A stretch of 64,000 nucleotides of DNA from Limnomonas spitsbergensis (GCA_037349105.1 JAYJMM010000041.1:9174501-9238500); one strand, 5' to 3'; shown: positions 12,001 through 22,851, numbered from the stretch's first letter. Made by a program: numbers and translations. Notes: generated by a model not told the origin, from the sequence alone.

Positions 12001-15000
12001 CCTCACCTCCCCCTCACCCCCCCCTTCCCTGTGCGCGCCCCCCTTGCAGGCTGTGGCAGACCAACCTGGACACCCTCCACCCTCACCTCCCCCTCACCCA
12101 CCCCCCTCCCTTGCATTGCCCTTGCAGGCTGTGGCAGACCAACCTGGACACCCTCCACCCTCACCTCCCCCTCACCCACCCCCCTCCCTTGCATTGCCCT
12201 TGCAGGCTGTGGCAGACCAACCTGGACACCCTCCACCCTCACCTCCCCCTCACCCACCCCCCTCCCTGTGCGCGCCCCCTTGCAGGCTGTGGCAGACCAA
12301 CCTGGACACCCTCCACCCTCACCTCCCTGTGCGCGCCCCCTTGCAGGCTGTGGCAGACCAACCTGGACACCCTCCACCCTCACCTCCCCCTCACCCCCCC
12401 CCTCTCCCTTGCATTGCCCTTGCAGGCTGTGGCAGACCAACCTGGACACCCTCCACCCTTACCTCCCCCTCACCCCCCCCCTCTCCCTTGCATTGCCCTT
12501 GCAGGCTGTGGCAGACCAACCTGGACACCCTCCACCCTCACCTCCCCCTCATTCCCCCCCCCCCCCCCTCCCTTGCATTGCCCTTGCAGGCTGTGGCAGA
12601 ACAACCTGGACACCCTCCACCCCCCCCCCTCCCTTGCATTGCCCTTGCAGGTTGTGGCAGACCAACCTGGACACCCTCACATCTCAGCTGGGTCTCAGCG
12701 TTGCCTCTGCACGTGCTCTGGTCCGCCAGGTGCCCGCCCTTGTCTCCACCGACCCTCAATTGCTGTTGCGCACGTGCACGCGCCTCAGCGCCGCGCTGTC
12801 CGGCGAAGAGGCAGCCGCCGTGTGGCCGGCCACGCTGGACGCGGCGCCCCCGGGGCTGGTGCGCAAGCTGTTGTACCTGGGCTCGTGGGAGCTGGAGCAT
12901 GTCACATACCTGGCAGGGGAGCCTGGGCTACCGCAACGATACCCGCCCTGGCACATGTCGGTGTTTGACAGGAAAATGTTCAGGTATGTTGCCTATGAGT
13001 TATGTTACAGGATGCACCCAACAGCCTCAAGGGGGCCACTGGCCGTCAATCGGTCAAAGTTTGCCCCCATTGACCTCCCGGTGTTGGCCCCCTGGCAGAC
13101 CGTGAGAGGTTATACTGGCCCTGAGAGCCACTGAATGGAGGGAGATAAGGTTTGGATGGTGTACTCCGGATATGGATGCACCCTTGAGCAACACTGCTTC
13201 TTATTGGGGCGAGCCAGCAGCAAGCAAAAGCTGCTACTGGCATTGTGGCATGCAGAAATCATAGTTTTGCACGCAAATTGAAATTTATGAATTCTTACAC
13301 AAAAATGTTAGAATACAAAACTTGCTTGGCGGTGAACAACTCGGCACCCCTTGTACCCCTTATGTCTTGAGGCCTGTAGGGCAGACTAAGACATCAGGGA
13401 TGTCCATGCATGCACCCTTGAGACGTACACAGATTCTCGCCCGGGTACGTCCTTGATTGCATGCCCTGTGTGCTGGTCACTGCACCCTGGGCATGCCAGC
13501 TGCACACGAGCTTACGATTGTTTGCACGCACTAAACCTAAACCCTTACGATTGTCTGCATGCACTGCGTGTGTCCCTGTGCAGGTCCCTGCACCCTGGGT
13601 TCAGCACGTGGCTGTGGCAGCGCTCAAAACGACGGATGAAAGAGGAGCGTGCCAAGGATAGGTGGGTGGGTGGGGGTTTTGGGGGCGGTGGGGGACTAAG
13701 TATACCTTTCCTGTTTTCTAGCAAGGGGTAACACAAAGGGTTATTAGTGGATACGCCACGAAGTGGTGGCATGGCCCCCTGAGGACTCCCTGATACAGTG
13801 CTGATCCCTGCATCACAGCGCCCCCGGCTGTCCCCCTTTCCCCCTCCACCCTACCCTCATCTACCTCTCCCCCCCCCCATCCTCCACCCGTGCTGGGCCT
13901 CAGTCCCCCAACAGCTACTTCTCAACGCCCGTCCATGCTTGCCCTCTTGCGTCTTGCCTCTGTACCCCTTTCCTCCCTCAAGGTTGGATCAGGCAACCTT
14001 TTACATGCTCAACCAGGTCCTGGACCTGAGCGCCCTGTCGGCCACCTATCTGCACTCTCCTCCGCGTACGCGCCCCTTGACCCCCCCCCCTTTCCCGTAG
14101 GCTACCCTTGACGCTCACCCTCCCCGTCTGCCCCCTTGACCCTCCGCCCCCTCCTCGTTTCCTGCCTATAGACTGGTCCAGGTGACCCTCTCAACGCTGA
14201 CCCAGGTGCTGGGCCTCAGCGCCCCAACGGCCGCTTCACTCTTGCGCCTGTTCCCAACACTGCTGGCCGAGGAGCAGCAGCAGCGCCTGCTGGCCACATG
14301 CACCTCACTTCATAAGGTGAGGAGAGGGGGGGACTGCCACCAACCTGTCGTAAGCCCAAACCCTAAACCGTGGGTACTCAGCAGGGGAAGGGGGCAGGAT
14401 GGGGCCTGTTCCACGCTTGACATATGTAGGCAGGCAGGCTTGTGGGAGCCCTGTAGGTACCCCCTTATCAGGCGTGCATGCGGGAAGCCTGGTTTTCGAA
14501 GCCTTTTTTGCTCTTGACAATCTCACTTGTGTGAACTGTGACTTGTGGAGTATATTTTACTCGTGACAGGCCCATCAGTTTGGGCCGTAACCTGTTCTGC
14601 CATGTCAAGGGGACACAAGTTATAAACGTGAACGTTGCCATGCATGCGTATGTGTTGATTCGGCTACGCATGGTTGAGATTGGGCGTTGGGTAGCTACAT
14701 GGCTCTTCCACATTTGACATCTTGCTTCTTAGGCTGTTCTTGATCTGTCCCATATGATATCATGGCACAAGAACAAAACGGCACTGGCTTGGTCTGTCTT
14801 GCATTAAGCTGGTGAAGAAGAAGAGAAGCCTTCCGCTGATTGTTGTGTAGCCTGTGGGTTTCTTGTCTGTAAGCTGGACTGTTTGCCTTGTGGGCCGAAA
14901 ATGCACCAGGTTCCTCACAGGTCAGGTTTGAACGTGCGCGTCCCTTACAGGTGCTAGTCGGTCATGGGCCGTGGATGAAAGCGTTGGACGCGGCACCCCC

Positions 15001-16251
15001 GGCCCACATCCGCAAGTGCCTCTTCTACGGCCCTAAGGAGCTCACACACCTGCGCTTCCTGGGGGATGTGGGGCTGCAGGTGGGTGCGCACGAATTCTCC
15101 TCTTTCGGTGATGCCGGACTGAGACAGGGGGGCTCGGCCTTGATGGCCCCAGGGTTCCAAGGGTGCCATGTTTAGCCATGCAGGTCTCTGAGGCATGGGT
15201 GCAGGGTATGGTTGAGAAAGCCATTGTGTTGTGGGACTTTTTGCAGAGCTGTGTTGCCGCGTTCCTAGCATGTGCGCGGCCTTTTGAACGTCGCTTGCTG
15301 ATTCTCCTAGGAGCAAGTTGTGTGCCGATGTGCTGTATGTACTGTTTACCTATCAAGGGCACCTATGGAAGAGTTCCGAGCATGTCCGGGGCCCTTAGGG
15401 TTCTGAGACCGTCACTGTCCTGGTGAGGGGATGCGGGTTCAATATTGAGTACTGAAGCCTAAACCATTAACCCGGAACTTTTCTGATGCTGTAGGATACA
15501 TGCAGTCCCTGGCATCCGCTCCTGCAGGATCGGCCGAGCTTTGCTGCTGAGTATGCAGGCTTCCGCAGCTGGCTCAGCAAGCGGCGGATGCGCCGGCGGG
15601 CCAGGCTGGCTGCGGAGGGCGTGCAGGAGGAGGTGAATCGTTTATGGGGTTTTGTGTAGGGTTTATGTGACGTTTGCAAGGGGCGGATGGGCTGATGAGC
15701 CAGGCTGCCTGGCGAGTGTGTGGACAAGGAATCGTTTATTTTCTGAACTCCAGAGGAGCATCCTATCTGATTCATGGGACAGGTGCACGCAAATCAATCG
15801 ACCTGCAGAACTGGGACAGGGAGATCTATCGGGGCCCCCCTTTGCATCCTACCTGCAAATTACAATTTTTGCCTTCTGCATGAACTCAATGCTGCAGCTC
15901 CGACCCAAAGGACTGATGTGGGGGCCATTCAATACAGTCCAGCATGTTCTACTACATTAGGAGAGTGACTGAATGTTTGGCACTTGGCAGGCGCATGACA
16001 CTGCAGAGCGGGGGAAGGGGTTCTGTACGTTCAAGATTTTGAATACTGTTGTTTTGCAGGTGCATGAGCTGGCGGAAGATGCGGACCCGTCAGCCCTGCG
16101 GTTGGATCTAGATGAGGACTGGCAAGGCGACGACATGGATGAGGACCCTGGCCGCGGGAGCGACAGTGGGAGTGGGAGCGATAGCGGGAGTGGAGAGTTC
16201 GACGCTGCTAGGAGCCTGAGCACAGCCTACCTTGAGTCTGTCGAGCAGTAG
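3007..16251 (+). CDS. mTERF-like organellar RNA/DNA-binding repeat protein, 15 exons, 891 residues
   Basis: Exons: 3007-3244, 3356-3848, 4475-4627, 5909-6035, 6919-7047, 7869-7976, 8761-9014, 9473-9536, 10707-10801, 12651-12983, 13584-13661, 14172-14316, 14951-15079, 15495-15632, 16060-16251. All phases agree, and the 2676 nt end in TAG. About twelve spaced P-x-L-L/I/F motifs (NPGLI, RPALL, QPALL, NPLLL, EPRLF, QPQLI, QPNLL, CPVLL, RPDLL twice, VPALV, FPTLL) sit in roughly 30-residue helical units, the hallmark of mTERF proteins, which bind organellar nucleic acids. Residues 1-80 are poor in acids and could be a transit peptide. The C-terminal module is duplicated (555-691 and 692-822; shared LDAAPP, GF-x2-WL and SKRRM). 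The tail is acidic and Ser/Gly-rich. Exon 14 could instead start 33 nt later, in frame. The start at 3007 is the first ATG in frame; an earlier exon is possible. Confidence in the exon chain exceeds confidence in the family. Confidence 0.75.
4628..4935 (+). repeat. Decayed tandem copies of the mTERF exon 3 end and donor
   Basis: Exon 3 ends with GAGGAGCTC...ATGGCCAAG...CGCAG followed by GTGGGATAGCTGG. Two related blocks follow in the intron, at about 4710-4800 (GAGGAGCTC...ATGGCAAAGGTGCTGTGCATGTGAG) and 4815-4930 (GAGGAGCTC...TGGCCAAGATGCTGTGTAGGTGG). Each includes the exon end and the following donor-like bases. They are diverged and contain stops, so they are not coding. Confidence 0.65.
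5345..5640 (+). repeat. Degenerate tandem repeat with inverted ATACGCCC / GGGCGTG cores
   Basis: Within intron 3, imperfect units of about 50-70 bp combine ATACGCCC, a short spacer, GGCGTGCGGTGCGGTTTC and a C/GTCG stretch. The ATACGCCC and GGCGT halves are complementary and could form small hairpins. No coding role is visible. Confidence 0.5.
7977..8400 (+). repeat. Decayed copies of the mTERF exon 6 end and donor, about 160-bp period
   Basis: Exon 6 ends CAGACAGCCCAACCTGCTGT...ATCGAG followed by GTGGGTGG. The same exon-end string recurs at about 8093 and 8255 (GGCAGACAGCCCAA...GTGTGGCAAGCCAGGCTGC), each followed by GTGGGTGG-like sequence. ACCATCGAG / ACCATTGAG / ACCATGGAG recurs at about 8070, 8227 and 8390. 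These are tandem duplications covering the exon end plus intron start. Confidence 0.75.
8485..8760 (+). repeat. Duplicated 3' splice site and start of mTERF exon 7
   Basis: The true exon 7 starts at 8761 with GCTAAGCTGCATCATATG. An almost identical acceptor plus exon start lies 138 bp upstream (CCTCCCCCTCACACTCAG then GCTAAGCTGC... at 8623), including the pyrimidine tract. A third, partial copy begins near 8485. The 8623 copy would read on for about 30 codons but has no good donor, so it is a pseudo-exon. Confidence 0.75.
9605..10168 (+). repeat. 42-bp minisatellite in mTERF intron 8, about 13 copies
   Basis: The unit GGCTGGCGTCTGGTAGGGG...GGGACAGGGTTT repeats at exact 42-bp steps from about 9661 to 10123, preceded by a degenerate copy near 9605. 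Only single-base variants (TGTGG/TGGGG) occur between units. Because 42 is divisible by three, long meaningless reading frames open in several frames on both strands. Confidence 0.95.
11194..12650 (+). repeat. Array of 19 tandem 3' splice-site/exon-start copies ahead of mTERF exon 10
   Basis: CTTGCAG followed by GCTGTGGCAGACCAACCTGG and ACACCCTCCACCCTC recurs 19 times between 11194 and 12590, with spacings of about 60-90 bp, mostly near 78. The twentieth copy at 12651 is the real exon 10 (LWQTNLDTL, then unique sequence). Every unit has its own pyrimidine tract, AG and the first 11 or so exon codons, then C-rich filler. The exon frame is open from 10930 to 13134, so upstream acceptors in the right phase would add proline-rich sequence without a stop. 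Confidence 0.95.
13889..14171 (+). repeat. Two decayed copies of mTERF exon 12
   Basis: Exon 12 (14172-14316) contains GGTGCTGGGCCTCAGCGCCC. Related stretches are seen at about 13889 (GTGCTGGGCCTCAGTCCCCC) and 13985-14050 (TTGGATCAGG...GGTCCTGGACCTGAGCGCCC). Neither has a convincing AG acceptor plus GT donor in phase, so they are treated as intronic pseudo-exons. Confidence 0.55.
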
Positions 16252-16537
16252 CTGTGCTGTCATGAAAGGCAGCTGCTTCAAGGGCGAGAAGAGTAGGAGG
16301 ATCCTTAGTTCGATGCCCAGTTAATGAGTTAATGACACTGACGTGCATCAGCGCCATGTACCGCCTGATGTTCCAGGCAGACATTGCCGTACTGCTGTTT
16401 GATCCACTGCTGTACCTCTTTCTTCAGGCAGCTTTTACCTGATCACTGCAGTAAGAGCTGTGAGAGTTGCAAGGCTATGCTTCTCTTGCACATTTATGTC
16501 AGGATGCAAAGGTGGTGGGCATAAAGTCGATAACGTA
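16252..16537. other. 3' flank of the mTERF-like gene, nothing recognised
   Basis: No reading frame, repeat or clear polyadenylation signal stands out between the mTERF stop codon and the TIR element. Confidence 0.5.
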
Positions 16538-18336
16538 ACACCTCTGGGCCCGCTCAAAGCTCGGCCGCGTGGGCGCCCAACTGTCCAGAAGGGAGTAAAG
16601 AAGGGACGAAAAGGAAGAGAGGGGGAAAGGAACAAAAGGAGAGGCCGGGAATGCAAAGAAGACCAAGTCCAACACCTGAGTTCCACTAGAGACTAGCCCT
16701 CAACAAAGCCTGTAAGAAAAGACAAGTCCAGAAAAGCAAGCGTACCCCACCCCTGCTTGGCCGCAGGGGTGGGCATAAAGTGCAGCAAGCATGTTATGGA
16801 AAAAACATGCACAGATCTCCTAAAATGAAAGCGGATCTTTTATGGGAGTATGGCAAGGGACACCTGACAGCTTACAGTCATTTGGGATGTGGGCATCCTG
16901 TTGAGCCGTTGGCAATGGACACCTGGCTGCTTTAGGCATCTTGTTGAGCCGTTAGCAAGGGACACCTGACTGGCAAGGGACACTGGGCTGCTTTAGGCAT
17001 CCTGTTGAGCCGTTAGCAAGGGACACCTGACTGGCAAGGGACACCGGGCTGCCTTAGGCATCTTGTTGAGCTGTTATCAAGGGACAGCTGACTGGCAAGG
17101 GACACCGGGCTGCTTTAGGCATCCTGTTGAGCCGTTAGCAAGGGACAGCTGACTGGCAAGGGACACCGGGCTGCTTTAGGCATCTTGATGAGCCGATAGC
17201 AAGGGACACCTGACTGGCAAGGGACACCTGGCTGCTTTAGGCATCTTGTTGAGCCGATAGCAAGGGACACCTGACTGGCAAGGGACACCGGGCTGCTTTA
17301 GGCATCTTGTTGAGCCGATAGCAAGGGACACCTGACTGGCAAGGGACACCGGGCTGCTTTAGGCATCCTGTTGAGCCGTTAGCAAGGGACACCTGACTGG
17401 CAAGGGACACCTGGCTGCTTTAGGCATCTTGTTGAGCCGATAGCAAGGGACATCTGACTGGCAAGGGACACCGGGCTGCTTTAGGCATCTTGTTGAGCCG
17501 TTAGCAAGGGACACCTGACTGGCAAGGGACACCTGGCTGCTGTAGGCATCTTGTTGAGCCGTTAGCAAGGGACATCTGACTGGCAAGGGACACCTGGCTG
17601 CTTTAGGCATGCTGTCGAGCCGTTAGCAAGGGACACCTGACTGGCAAGGGACACCGGGCTGCTTTAGGCATCTTGTTGAGCTGTTATCAAGGGACACCTG
17701 ACTGGCAAGGGACACCGGGCTGCTTTAGGCATCCTGTTGAGCCGTTAGCAAGGGACACCTGACTGGCAAGGGACACCTGGCTGCTTTAGGCATCCGGTTG
17801 GGCCCTTGGGAAGGGACACCTGACTGGCAAGGGACACTGGGCTGCTGTAGGCATCCTGTTGAGCCATTAGCGATTGACACCTGACTGGCAAGGGACACCT
17901 GGCTGCTTTAGGCATCCGGTTGGGCCCTTAGGAAGGGACACCTGACTGGCAAGGGACACCGGGCTGCTGTAGGCATCCTGTTGAGCCATTAGCGATTGAC
18001 ACCTGACTGGCAAGGGACACCTGGCTGATTACGGCATCCTGTTGAGCCGTTAGCAAGGGACACCTGTATGGCAAGGGTCAGCAGGGCTCAGCGGGTATGC
18101 ACTGTTCTAAACCTGTATGGCAAGAGATACCGCTCAGGCGTAGATTTTGTCAGAGGTTGGAACTTCCTTTGTATTTGTTGTTTTCCAGTCTTTTGTTTTG
18201 TCCCTTCACTTTATTTCCCACTTTCCCCCCCTTTCTTTAGTCCTGCCCCCTTCTGTGTTTATATCCATCCTTCCTCCCAACTCTTTAGTTAGGCGCCCAC
18301 GCGGCCGAGCCCTATTCGAGCAGGGCCCAGAGGTGT
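16538..18336. mobile_element. Non-autonomous TIR element (ACACCTCTGGG ends) filled by a minisatellite
   Basis: The left end ACACCTCTGGGCCCGCTC...GCTCGGCCGCGTGGGCGCC is matched in inverted orientation by the right end (GGCGCCCACGCGGCCGAGC...GGGCCCAGAGGTGT, ending at 18336). The arms are about 45-50 bp with a small indel. Inside both arms lies A/G-rich sequence read inward. No transposase frame exists between them; the middle is a 61-bp minisatellite. A target duplication is not clear. Related ends occur at about 24480-24880 and 42510. Interpreted as a MITE-like element; the superfamily is unknown. Confidence 0.65.
16850..18085. repeat. 61-bp minisatellite, about 20 copies
   Basis: The unit contains GGCATCTTGTTGAGCCG, TTAGCAAGGGACACCTGAC and TGGCAAGGGACACCGGGCTG. 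GTTGAGCCG recurs at about 17004, 17065 and 17126 and onward at 61-bp steps, with substitutions between units. It lies wholly inside the TIR element. Confidence 0.95.
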
Positions 18337-18737
18337 AAAGTGATTGCCCTGTATGGCAAGGGACACTTGACTGCTGCAAGCCGTTAAGCTGTTTGGGATT
18401 AAAACGGAGTTCCTTCCTTTCCTTCACCAGCAGCTTACAACAATCACATTCTGTTCGCCTAACCAGCCCTTCCATTTAAGGCTGCTCATTAAAAAATGAT
18501 CAGAAATATGTAGCGCATGCCCAACGCCATGCCGACTTCCCCATCCCCGCAGTCGTGCTCTAACGAGCTGCAGCATGCCAGCATCCGCTAATCGACATTA
18601 CTACTACGACTGGGTGCTGCTCTTATGAAAGCGCGTGCGTAGTCTTAAACGGAGTTCCTTCCTTCATTTCCTTATCTACCCTTGCGGCTTTCTTGACGAA
18701 AAGACCAGGCACAATAACTCGGAAGAGCCTAGTCGTC
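18337..18737. other. Intergenic stretch with a duplicated AAACGGAGTTCCTTCCTT motif
   Basis: The same 18 bases, AAACGGAGTTCCTTCCTT, occur at about 18401 and 18648, the second just upstream of the small secreted-protein gene. No gene is recognised. The repeat could mark a small duplication or a shared upstream element. Confidence 0.4.
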
Positions 18738-19084
18738 ATGAGGAACAGTGTTTGTTTGCTTTTGCTGCTGCTGGCCGTGTCACACGTCATCATGCCGACG
18801 TCTGCTGAAGTTGCACCACCCTACGAACAATATGGAGAGCCGGGTGAGGAGAGTCGAACGAAACAGATTACCTTGCTCGCTCTCTTGTTCTCTGCGTATG
18901 CCATCATACAATCATTGCATGCCGTACGCTGAATTTCCGACGCTTGCATGCTATTTTGCATCGGTCAGGGCTTCCATATCGATACGCCGAGGAACCCTAT
19001 GCTGAAGCTCCATTTCCTGAGGAACTTCCGTATGCTGAAGCTCCATATGCTGAGGGACCTCCATATGCTGATGAGGGACCCTAA
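18738..19084 (+). CDS. Small secreted Tyr/Pro/Glu-rich protein, 2 exons, 73 residues
   Basis: Exon 1 is 18738-18843 and exon 2 is 18969-19084, with a GTGAGG donor, TCGGTCAG acceptor and matching phase. Residues 1-24 form a classic signal peptide (MRNSVCLLLLLLAVSHV...SAE), with cleavage likely near Ser-Ala-Glu. The mature chain is a short acidic repeat protein: APPYEQYGEP, then PYAEAP/PYAEGP-type units. It resembles cell-wall or extracellular matrix peptides in composition, but no family is recognised. Oddity: the TAA stop sits exactly where the repeat would have TAT, and the frame continues AEAPALG to a GTGAGTGAG donor, so the gene may once have been, or may still be, longer. The start is the first ATG in frame and gives the signal peptide. 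Confidence 0.6.
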
Positions 19085-20009
19085 GCTGAAGCTCCTGCAC
19101 TGGGTGAGTGAGTGAAGATTGACAAGTTATCGCAAATGCGCTGAACAGTGTTTGTTTTTGTGTCCACCATGCCCTTTTGAGAGCAGGGCCCCGGGCGACC
19201 ACCTGTGGGAAAAGGTTGGGTACTTGGGCCGATTGGGACCCAAGTACCCGCCAACCTACCCCTGACCAACCGATGTTTGACCGGCCTGCGGTTGCATCGT
19301 GGCCTCGTGTCTGTGCACAAATGATTTTGTTTCATCTGAAGCCCAACTTGAAACCTCATGCATGCAATGATCTGGTCCTCTGGATAAAAAACCAGCTGGC
19401 CCCAAACCATATGTTAGTTAAACATCTTCCATGCATGCATCCATCATTCCTTGCATGCCTCCACGCACACTTGTACGCACGTGTCCATTTCTGCCTCTAT
19501 GCACGTGCTCATTAATGCCTCCCTACACGAAGCCTGGCATGTTCAGGTGCATGCCTCCATGCATGTCTCCATGCATACTTTGTCAACGACACACGAGCAC
19601 GCAATACAACCACTGACGCGCATGGATCGAGGCCACAACTGCAGGATGGGCTTTTCTTGGTAAGCTACAACAACAATGCATTTACAACTTGGCCCACGGT
19701 GATGGGGGCCTTTTGCCGGAGATGCATGCAGCCTGGACCATTGCATGTAGGCTGGTCCAGGTCAGTTCCCCCATCGGCACCTCGATGGTGCCGCCCCCCC
19801 CTCTTGGCAGACCCCAAGGATGCACCCACATTGGGGCTTTTCCCTAGAATTACCCTTCAGAAATTTACTTTGACTTGTTGTTGAATTTGCTCGCATTCGC
19901 AGCCTTTCCCCCCATCGTTCCGCCCGAATGTCCCCCGGGGAGACTGGTGTATGCTGTCTCCCACTTTTGACATCAGGGCCTGGGCCACAAAGAAGCTCTT
20001 CATTCGATC

Positions 20010-20400
20010 CCACGGTAAGCTAGCTGTGTTAGCTAGCTGTGCAAGTAAGCTGTACTACTCGTTCTAGTTGTGCACACTCTACAAGCTGTACTAGCTATAA
20101 CACTATTATGCTAGTAGCCGCGGTACAAGCTGTACATTATGTACGGACATGGCCGTACTCGCAGCCCTAGCAGTTGCAGCAGCTACACTGGCTGTGCTAA
20201 GTAGCTGTCTCAGCTTTACTAGCTGCTGTACTAGCTGTCTGGCAGTCCTAGGCACTCAAGGTGTACTACCTGTATACAACATGTCCAGGCTTCACCTGCT
20301 GTATGTATGAACTAGCCATGATGGCTGCACTAGCTAGCTGTACTCCCTGTCCAGCCTTCCTAGCTGTACCTGCTGTACTATTTGTCATAGCTAGTAGCCT
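20010..20400. repeat. Degenerate AGCTGTACT / CTAGCTGT-rich tract
   Basis: TAGCTGT, AGCTGTACT and CTAGCTAGC words recur every 10-25 bases without a fixed period. The words are partly self-complementary. No coding frame is visible. Confidence 0.6.
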
Positions 20401-22134
20401 GCACCATATGGCTGGCCCTCATTGCAAGGGCCAGGCATAGTGGACCGACCAGGGGGAAAGCTGGAAGTAAAACTTAAAAGTGCCATCTGGAATGAGGCGG
20501 CTCGCATGGGCGTGGCAGATGCCCCCAGGACTCTCCAGGTGCCCATGCGCATACCACACACAAAGAGCAAGCCACGAAGGATACTGCTCAAGCCGAGAAA
20601 TCATCTGCACCTTGAAGGGCGATCCCTCCCCTCTCTCCCCCTCTCGCTCCCCCCCAGTCTCCTTTCTTGAAATCAAGAAATAATTCACATGAGCCCCTGA
20701 AAACAATGGGCGCGCATGCGCTCCCAGTCCTCACTCAGAGAAGGGAGTAGGGAAGGGAGTACTAGGAAATAGGAAATTATGCAGGTCTTGGAATGGCCGC
20801 AGCCACATCCGTGCCTTAACCATCAACTCCTGCCACTGGAGGGGATGGCCCCATGTTGCATGGGCCACCCCCTCCAGCAGACCCTCAAGCACATCTGAAG
20901 GCCCTCACTAGACTGCGGCACAACAGCGGCTCATGTATACCCCCAGGAATGTAGAAGGCCAATTGAAGCCTGAAGCGTTCTTAGTGTTCTATTTCTAGCT
21001 GCAGCCGCAGCCTAAGTGCGGCCCCGAGTAAGCCCCCCCCAGAAAGGAAGAAAGAAAACTACGCTCCCCTGGGGGCATGCGGGCTAAGGGAACAGCGCAG
21101 CTCGGGGCCGAGGCCACATCCGCACCCTAACCCTCCAAGGCCCCCCAATTGTAAACTAAATGTGGTCCAATCACAAGTCCCTCACCAACTGCTTGTGAGC
21201 CCAATCTCCCTCTCCATCCATGATGATTGCCACTCACTCAGACAGATTGATGTATGATTGTATGAACTCATCTCTGAATTTATCACAACTGTCCCAATGA
21301 GAGCATCGCCCACCCCCCTTTTCCTTCCACGTTTCTTTGCCAGATTGTGGTATTGTCTTCGGAGATACTTGCGTGGCTTGCTCGCAAACGAGTGCACGGA
21401 AAGTGAGTTACAAGATAATGAATTGTTGGGTGATCGGGTATGCCTAATTCCCCAAATGTTGACCATCAATTAGGAGGTACGCCCGTGGGCATGGATCGAA
21501 GAATGGAAGCTTCGAGGAAGCTGCCTGGCATTTCAGGCCGAGGCCTGGGGCATGAGTGTTCACTATGTACTCGTGCCATGTGTACCACGCGTACCGCTGA
21601 TGATGATATACTGTGGCTTTCATGTGCACCATGCGTGTACTGCTCAATCTTGTGACTATTTGTGATCGACCAGGCATTGATTAGTTGATTGATAGGGTAG
21701 CAACATCATCAATGAGTCCCTAAGGCCAATATACTTAGTGCTGGCTAGTTCCTGTCTGCGCCACGCGTCAACTGCATGCCACGATATGTCATGAGTCCAG
21801 CTTACGAAATGATGTCCCCTACCCAACAGCACTAAGGTGCATGATTAAATCGCTGTTTAGGTTGCAATGTTCGGCTACACTTATGCTACACCATGGTCTA
21901 GGGCCGCGGGAACATGGTTTAGGAAGCCTTTCTGTTGCCTTCCCCCCGCCAACCATAGGACGGTCGATGCTTGTTCTAAATTTGCCCAGTAGTTGCTGCC
22001 CGGCGAACCCTCAAAGAAAGTTTGGTGTGCATTATAATGAGCACTGTTGAAAATCTTTCAACATTACACATATAGCAAATGATGCATGTGCTGAAATCAC
22101 ATATCCCACACCCTCATGTGTATGCTTGCTGTAG

Positions 22135-22350
22135 GTACAAACCCTCCACCTTCACCCTATCCTCCGCCCCCTCCCCCCTCGCCCCCGCCCCCCTCCCCCC
22201 CTCTCCCCCTCCCCCCCTCTCCCCCTCCCCCCCTCCCCCCTCTCCCCCTCCCCCCCTCTCCCTTCCCCGCCTTTCCCCCCCTCTCCCCCACCCTGGCCCC
22301 CATCCCCCCTGCTCCCCCCGTCTCCCCCTCCTCCCCCACTCGAGCCTTGC
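22135..22350 (+). repeat. C-rich polypyrimidine tract
   Basis: CCCTCCCCC / CTCTCCCCCT runs extend over about 200 bp with almost no purines. All reading frames through it are compositional artefacts. Confidence 0.8.
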
Positions 22351-22851
22351 CCCACCGGCCATTCATATAGTGAGGGCGAATGCATCAATTGCTCGGCTAC
22401 ATTTTACGCCTCCTGCGTCATTTGCTCGTCTACGGCATGTTAAGGTGAGTTTCACTGTGGCATACTACTGAGTGGGTGATCGGTAGATATACTGATGAAG
22501 GCCACCGTGTGTCGTTGAGCAGGAGATGTGGAGAAACCCATGATTTCCATCCAATGTCTGTTTGCAGTTTTGCACACCTTGAAGGGGCCACAGGCGGGTA
22601 CCCTGACCGGCATAAGTCCTAGCAGCTGTGCGTGTTGAACTACTCTGATGTCCGCTAACTGTGATGTAGCTCTTTCGTAGCTGTTTAACCTTACGCTAAT
22701 GTGATAAGTCGTCCCCATCAAGGTGAGGGGGCAAGGATTTTGTTAGCTTTAAAGTTCTTTCGAAAGAGAGGAAGATAGAGATTCTTCTGCAAGGCAAGAC
22801 ACCCCTTTATGAAGGCATGGTCTGATTTAAGCGAGAGGGGCATGGGCATCA

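Noticed and set aside
10930..13134. Very long Pro/His-rich open frames (over 600 codons in all three plus frames)
   Set aside because: They are produced by the C-rich tandem acceptor array. Only the last part (12651-12983) is a real exon, supported by splice phase and protein similarity to the downstream module.
16850..18085. CRISPR-like array
   Set aside because: The 61-bp units are contiguous with no unique spacers, the context is eukaryotic, and the array lies inside a TIR element.
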